Positions 31,854-35,632 of a stretch of 35,632 bases of DNA are shown in pieces (positions within the stretch are counted from its first letter, which is position 1; each line of letters opens with the position of its first letter). The notes beneath the pieces were generated by a model. The model saw only the letters and a program-made list of their open reading frames with translations, was not told where the DNA came from and searched no databases. The position numbers were made by a program, and so were the translations under genes. This DNA is from Bradyrhizobium sp. 139 (GTDB lineage: Bacteria; Pseudomonadota; Alphaproteobacteria; Rhizobiales; Xanthobacteraceae): NCBI RefSeq assembly GCF_023074175.1, contig NZ_JADPKS010000168.1:1-35632 (forward strand). Direction: 5' to 3'.

Positions 31854-32345
31854 ATGGGGAATCGTCTGAACAGCATGCGACGGAGATTCGAGCCGCTGCT
31901 GCGGCGAATCTTCCACGCCTATTTCCTGGTTGTCCGCGGCATGACGCTCGGCGTCCGCGCCGTGGTGCTGGATGCCGACGACAGCGTGTTCCTGGTCAGG
32001 CACAGCTACGTCTCCGGCTGGCATCTGCCCGGTGGCGGCGTCGATCTCGGTGAGAGCATGGAACAGGCGATGCGGCGCGAGCTCAAGGAGGAGGGGAATA
32101 TCGATCTCACCGGAGACGCCGTGCTGCACGGTATCTTCCTCAACAGCCACGTCTCCCGCCGCGACCACGTCGCGGTCTATGTGGTCAGGCAGTTCAGGCA
32201 GGATCGCCCGCCCGTGCGCAACCGTGAGATCGTCGAATGCGGGTTCTTCGCGATCACCGCGCTGCCCGATGGGACCACGCCCGGCACGCGGTTGCGGATC
32301 GCGGAAGTGGTGGACGGCGAGCCCCTGATCGCGACGTGGCGTTGA
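31854..32345 (+). CDS. Nudix hydrolase
   Basis: This 163-aa enzyme of the Nudix family cleaves nucleoside diphosphates linked to another group. The Nudix box is complete at residues 61-83: it begins 'GGVDLGES', reaches 'RRELKEEGNI', and matches Gx5Ex7REUxEExGU. The start has GGGAG upstream; an internal ATG at 31878 is possible. An Arg-rich N-terminal helix ('RRRFEPLLRRIFHAYFLVVRG') precedes the fold and may sit on a membrane surface (inference). The substrate is unknown. Confidence 0.92.
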   Translation: MGNRLNSMRRRFEPLLRRIFHAYFLVVRGMTLGVRAVVLDADDSVFLVRHSYVSGWHLPGGGVDLGESMEQAMRRELKEEGNIDLTGDAVLHGIFLNSHVSRRDHVAVYVVRQFRQDRPPVRNREIVECGFFAITALPDGTTPGTRLRIAEVVDGEPLIATWR

Positions 32346-32446
32346 GCCGGTGCGGGTCGGCCATCCTCGATGCACTATCGACTTTAGAGGCGAGAGTAGG
32401 TACGGTTGATGGATCGCACAAAATTCCCATATGCCGGGCTGTTAAC

Positions 32447-33637
32447 GTGACCAGTCAAGTTTCAGTGGTCAGCGAGCGGGCCGCTTTGCCTGGGCTCGAA
32501 CTGACAATTCTGATGCCGTGCCTCAATGAAGCCGAAACGCTTGCGACTTGCATTGCGAAGGCGCAATCGTTCCTCAGCCGCTCGGGCATCGCCGGCGAGA
32601 TATTGATCGCGGATAACGGCAGCACCGACGGCTCGCAGAACATCGCAAGAGCGATGGGCGCGCGTGTCGTCGACGTCCCGGTCCGAGGTTACGGCGCGGC
32701 GCTGCGCGCCGGTATCGCCGCAGCCTTTGGCCGTTACATCGTCATGGGCGATGCCGACGACAGCTATGATTTCGCGCAGCTCGACGCCTTCCTCGAACGG
32801 CTGCGCGCCGGCGATGATCTGGTGATGGGCAATCGCTTCGCGGGCGGAATCGAGCCCGGAGCGATGCCCCTCCTGCACCGGTATCTCGGCAATCCCGTCC
32901 TGAGCTGGTTCGGCAGGCTCTTCTTCGGATCGAGGCTCGGCGACTTTCATTGCGGAATGCGGGGCTTCTCGAAGCAGGCGATCGCGCAGCTCGACTTGCG
33001 CACGACCGGAATGGAATTCGCGAGCGAAATGGTGGTGCGCGCAACTATTGTGCGGCTCAAGATCTCGGAGGTGCCGACCACGCTGTCGAAGGACGGGAGA
33101 TCGCGAGCGCCGCATCTCAGGACCTGGCGCGACGGCTGGCGGCATCTGAGATTCCTGCTGCTGTACTCGCCGCGATGGCTTTTCTTCTATCCGGGCGTGC
33201 TTCTGGTCGTGGTCGGCACCGCCCTGAGCAGCGTACTTTTTTTCGGGCAGGTCAGAATCGCGGGAATCGGATTCGACATCCGGACGATGCTCGTTGCATG
33301 CACCTGCCTGATCGTGGGCATCCAGGGCATCTGCTTCGCAACGATTGCCCGCAGTTTCGCCGAGAGCCTGAACCTTCTGCCGCCCTCTCCGCGATATGGC
33401 CGCATTATCGAGGCCTTCACGCTCGAGCGGTTCGTCTTGGTGGGCGCCGTGGTCTTCATGATTGGGGGCGCGGGCCTGATCGCGGCGCTCGTCCAGTGGG
33501 GCGAAGCCAATTTCGGTTCATTGGACGCCGCGAGCCTGCTTCAGGTGGTAGCGCTGTCCACGACCGCGATCACAGTCGGCGCCCAGCTGGTATTTACCGG
33601 TTTCCTCGCCGGGCTCATCTCGATCAAGCACTCCTAG
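32447..33637 (+). CDS. Family 2 glycosyltransferase with membrane tail (polyprenyl-phosphate type)
   Basis: This protein of about 396 aa has a GT2 catalytic domain (about 17-240): 'ELTILMPCLNEAETL', 'IADNGSTDGS', and the metal-binding Asp-Ala-Asp at 102-104 in 'VMGDADDSYDF'. About four membrane helices follow (about 245-265, 280-305, 325-345, 360-385). This layout matches dolichol/undecaprenyl-phosphate sugar transferases such as GtrB and DPM1-like enzymes that make the lipid-linked sugar used by membrane transferases. The next gene encodes such a candidate. The start is uncertain: GTG 32447 lacks a clear ribosome site and other GTG codons follow. Confidence 0.85.
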   Translation: MTSQVSVVSERAALPGLELTILMPCLNEAETLATCIAKAQSFLSRSGIAGEILIADNGSTDGSQNIARAMGARVVDVPVRGYGAALRAGIAAAFGRYIVMGDADDSYDFAQLDAFLERLRAGDDLVMGNRFAGGIEPGAMPLLHRYLGNPVLSWFGRLFFGSRLGDFHCGMRGFSKQAIAQLDLRTTGMEFASEMVVRATIVRLKISEVPTTLSKDGRSRAPHLRTWRDGWRHLRFLLLYSPRWLFFYPGVLLVVVGTALSSVLFFGQVRIAGIGFDIRTMLVACTCLIVGIQGICFATIARSFAESLNLLPPSPRYGRIIEAFTLERFVLVGAVVFMIGGAGLIAALVQWGEANFGSLDAASLLQVVALSTTAITVGAQLVFTGFLAGLISIKHS

Positions 33638-33679
33638 TGCGTCGTGTCCGCGTGACCGGCGGGATTTCACGGAAAATCG

Positions 33680-34804
33680 ATGAAGATTCTCAAATTCGCC
33701 TTCGGACTGATCTGCGTGCTGATCCTCGCCAGCAACATCCGGACGATGTCGCATTGGACCGAGGCTCGCGGTGTTTATGACGACGTCTGCTATCTGCGGC
33801 AGGCCCATCTGTTTCAATTGTATGGGATCAGCGGGCTCGATACCGATGTGTCCCGGGACGGCGATGGCTTTCTGCAAAGCAAGCTGAAGGAGATTGGCTT
33901 TCCGGAAGGGAGGGTTGCACCGTGTCATCCTCCGGCGCGCAATGGAAAGTACGTGCTGCAATATCCGCCCGGCACCGGATTCCTGCTCGCGTTGTTTCCG
34001 CAAGGCCACCAGGTGGTGCCGCTCTACGTCAGTGCCAGCCTGATCGTTTGTGGCTTCGCGCTGCTGGGCATCGCCTACGCCCGCTCGTTGTTCGCGGTCG
34101 TCACGGCCGGCGTGTTTGGCGCACTTGCCCTCTACCTGATGATCAATCCGGCCAAAGCCAGCTATTCGATCGCACCGACAATGGCGATCTGCGCTGCTGC
34201 CGGCTACCTGACCGCGCTGTGGCTAACCACGATCAAGCACAATATGTGGCCGGTCGCGTTGATCGGTCTTCTGCTCGGACTATCCGTCAACTTCAGATTG
34301 CCGAATCTGTTTTTAGTCGCGGGTTACGTCCTGTTCCTTGGCGTCGCGTTCCTCTGGTCGCGCACGGCCGCGACGTTTGCGCGCGGACTGGTCTTCGGCA
34401 TAGCCTTCGTCGTCGGCATGGCGCCGACACTGATCGCCAATGCGATTAATGCCGGCAGTCCGTTCAGGACGACTTATGGCTCCGAGGATGCCCTCGCGCC
34501 CGAAGTCAACCTCGAAATCCTTGGCCAGTATCTGCACGATATGCAGTTCGTCCTGATGCTTCTAGCGATTGGCTCGACAGCCTGGCTGCTGCGGATCGGC
34601 AAGGGCGGAGCGCGGCAGGTCGCGTTCCTCGTGGCGGGCAATCTTCTGGTAAATCTCGTGTTCTTCCTGAGCCACCCGATTTTCACGCCCTATTATGTGC
34701 TTCCGGTTACCATGCTCTCGGCGTGGAGCGTGTGCTTCGCCAACCTGATGCAATCGGCCGAAACAGGCGAGCGGGCTCCGCTTGATCAGGCGATACGCGC
34801 GTGA
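33680..34804 (+). CDS. Multi-pass membrane protein, candidate GT-C-type glycosyltransferase
   Basis: This 374-aa protein has about nine to ten hydrophobic segments from residue 5 to 355. After the first helix, a short periplasmic stretch has an acidic pair 'GVYDDVCYL', placed as the catalytic aspartates are in GT-C (PMT/ArnT-like) enzymes. 'QYPPGTGFLLALF' is also seen in many such proteins. Homology is not shown, so this is inference from layout and position: it lies 42 bases after the polyprenyl-phosphate-type glycosyltransferase and could use its product. It has no clear ribosome binding site. Confidence 0.7.
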   Translation: MKILKFAFGLICVLILASNIRTMSHWTEARGVYDDVCYLRQAHLFQLYGISGLDTDVSRDGDGFLQSKLKEIGFPEGRVAPCHPPARNGKYVLQYPPGTGFLLALFPQGHQVVPLYVSASLIVCGFALLGIAYARSLFAVVTAGVFGALALYLMINPAKASYSIAPTMAICAAAGYLTALWLTTIKHNMWPVALIGLLLGLSVNFRLPNLFLVAGYVLFLGVAFLWSRTAATFARGLVFGIAFVVGMAPTLIANAINAGSPFRTTYGSEDALAPEVNLEILGQYLHDMQFVLMLLAIGSTAWLLRIGKGGARQVAFLVAGNLLVNLVFFLSHPIFTPYYVLPVTMLSAWSVCFANLMQSAETGERAPLDQAIRA

Positions 34805-34931
34805 GCGGATCTGGCGAATTGTGGCGCGGCTCCGATGGACCTTGGCACGTCCAGATGCTATCCCGCCTCCCGTATTGACGCGTTTTCCTGACGCGAACCG
34901 GGGCCCACCTCGCTCGAAGACGCATGCTGCC

Positions 34932-35447
34932 ATGACCGATCTCTCGCTCACCATCCTTCCCGAAGCCGCCGGCGACGCCCAGGCGATCGAACGGCTGCAC
35001 GAGCGCACCTTCGGTCCCGGCCGCTTCGTGCTCAGCGCCTATCGGATCCGCGAGCACGTCGACCATCTGCTCGACCTTTCCTTTACCGCCCGCATCGGCA
35101 CGCTCTTGGTCGGCTCGGTCAGGCAATTGCCGGTGCTGATCGGCGAGACGCCCGCCTTGCTGCTCGGGCCGCTCACCGTCGAGCCGCCGTTCCGCGACCG
35201 CGGCATCGGCCGTCTCCTGATCGAGCGCGCGCTGAAGGACGCGAAGGAGAAAGCTCACCGCCTGGTGCTGCTGGTCGGCGACGAGCCCTATTACAGCCGC
35301 GTCGGTTTCAAGCAGGTCCCCAAGGGCCGCGTCACCATGCCGGGCCCGGTCGACGCCGCGCGAATCCTTGTGTTCGAGCTCGTCGACGGCGCGTTCGAGG
35401 GCGTGTCGGGGCAGGTAGCGCCCGACTGGAGCAAGGCGCGGGGTTAG
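34932..35447 (+). CDS. GNAT-family N-acetyltransferase (YhbS-like)
   Basis: This 171-aa acetyltransferase has the acetyl-CoA binding loop in 'FRDRGIGRLLIERALKDA' (motif A) after the beta-bulge strand 'LLGPLTVEP'. The C-terminal 'LLVGDEPYYSRVGFKQVP' is typical of YhbS. The substrate is unknown. ATG 34932 is chosen because the GNAT fold begins right there; the open frame upstream is Arg-rich and unmatched. It is the last gene in the window, followed by a palindromic repeat. Confidence 0.88.
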   Translation: MTDLSLTILPEAAGDAQAIERLHERTFGPGRFVLSAYRIREHVDHLLDLSFTARIGTLLVGSVRQLPVLIGETPALLLGPLTVEPPFRDRGIGRLLIERALKDAKEKAHRLVLLVGDEPYYSRVGFKQVPKGRVTMPGPVDAARILVFELVDGAFEGVSGQVAPDWSKARG

Positions 35448-35463
35448 TCGCAGCGCGTAGTCC

Positions 35464-35532
35464 GTAGCCTGGATGGAGCGCAGTGCAATCCGGGAAACCC
35501 GTCGCGGCGGCTGCACTTTCCCGGATTTCGCG
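35464..35532. repeat. Palindromic repeat, family A (second copy, partly decayed)
   Basis: It starts GTAGCCTGGATGGAGCGCAG like the copy at 759 and returns with TCCCGGATTTCGCG. The right arm is incomplete. The final bases of the window (35620-35632) again read GGCCCGTAGCC, probably the beginning of another element. Confidence 0.75.
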
Positions 35533-35632
35533 AAGAGACTGGGCAATTATTTGTTTTGTCGCCGGCTTACGCGGTCGTGTCGGAATGTTTGACGGATTTA
35601 GGCTCGGAGTGGCGCTGGGGCGGCCCGTAGCC

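Overview
The window is high-GC chromosomal DNA with the style of an alphaproteobacterium of the Bradyrhizobium group (inference). The reasons are the codon and amino-acid usage, the glpD-glpSTPQUV glycerol operon known from rhizobia, a long-form isocitrate lyase of the KQCGH type, and many intergenic palindromic repeats of several families. I see no rRNA, tRNA, CRISPR array, transposase or phage gene.

Layout, left to right. (1) 1-7483: a flavin reductase-like protein, then a tightly overlapping beta-oxidation operon (fadE-type acyl-CoA dehydrogenase, thiolase, FadB/FadJ-type bifunctional enzyme, YciA thioesterase) and a small orphan protein. (2) 7623-8970: an exported NTF2-like protein divergent from a HAD phosphatase. 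(3) 9061-18662: a glycerol catabolism locus with a DeoR/GlpR repressor, glycerol-3-phosphate dehydrogenase, a seven-gene run ending in a periplasmic binding protein, and a strong terminator. A Phd/VapC toxin-antitoxin pair sits on the opposite strand between the repressor and glpD. (4) 18900-22253, minus strand: an Old Yellow Enzyme, a DUF1993 protein and an MltB-like lytic transglycosylase. (5) 22441-26321: HtpX protease, a TPR protein, a lysine-tailed histone-H1-like small protein, an exported HExxH metallopeptidase and a small dimeric alpha/beta-barrel protein. (6) 26497-30102: a RamB/PrpR-type regulator divergent from isocitrate lyase (aceA), with a DUF4170 protein just after aceA and a terminator. 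(7) 30213-35447: a tail-anchored protein, a CpdA-like phosphoesterase, a Nudix hydrolase, a polyprenyl-phosphate-type glycosyltransferase with a partner multi-pass membrane protein, and a GNAT acetyltransferase.

Functionally, much of the window serves growth on lipid breakdown products: fatty acids through beta-oxidation, the resulting acetyl-CoA through the glyoxylate shunt, and glycerol or glycerophosphodiester-like substrates through the ABC importer and GlpD. Glycerol kinase and malate synthase are not in the window. The most notable molecular observation is that the two ATPases of the glycerol importer are complementary degenerates. GlpS lacks the H-loop histidine and has an altered Walker A, while GlpT lacks the LSGGQ signature. 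The modelled dimer therefore has one canonical and one degenerate ATP site. Other points of interest are a promoter/operator arrangement for the toxin-antitoxin pair, a phased TTTC array and inverted repeat before glpD, and an inverted repeat with a RamB-like core between the regulator and aceA.
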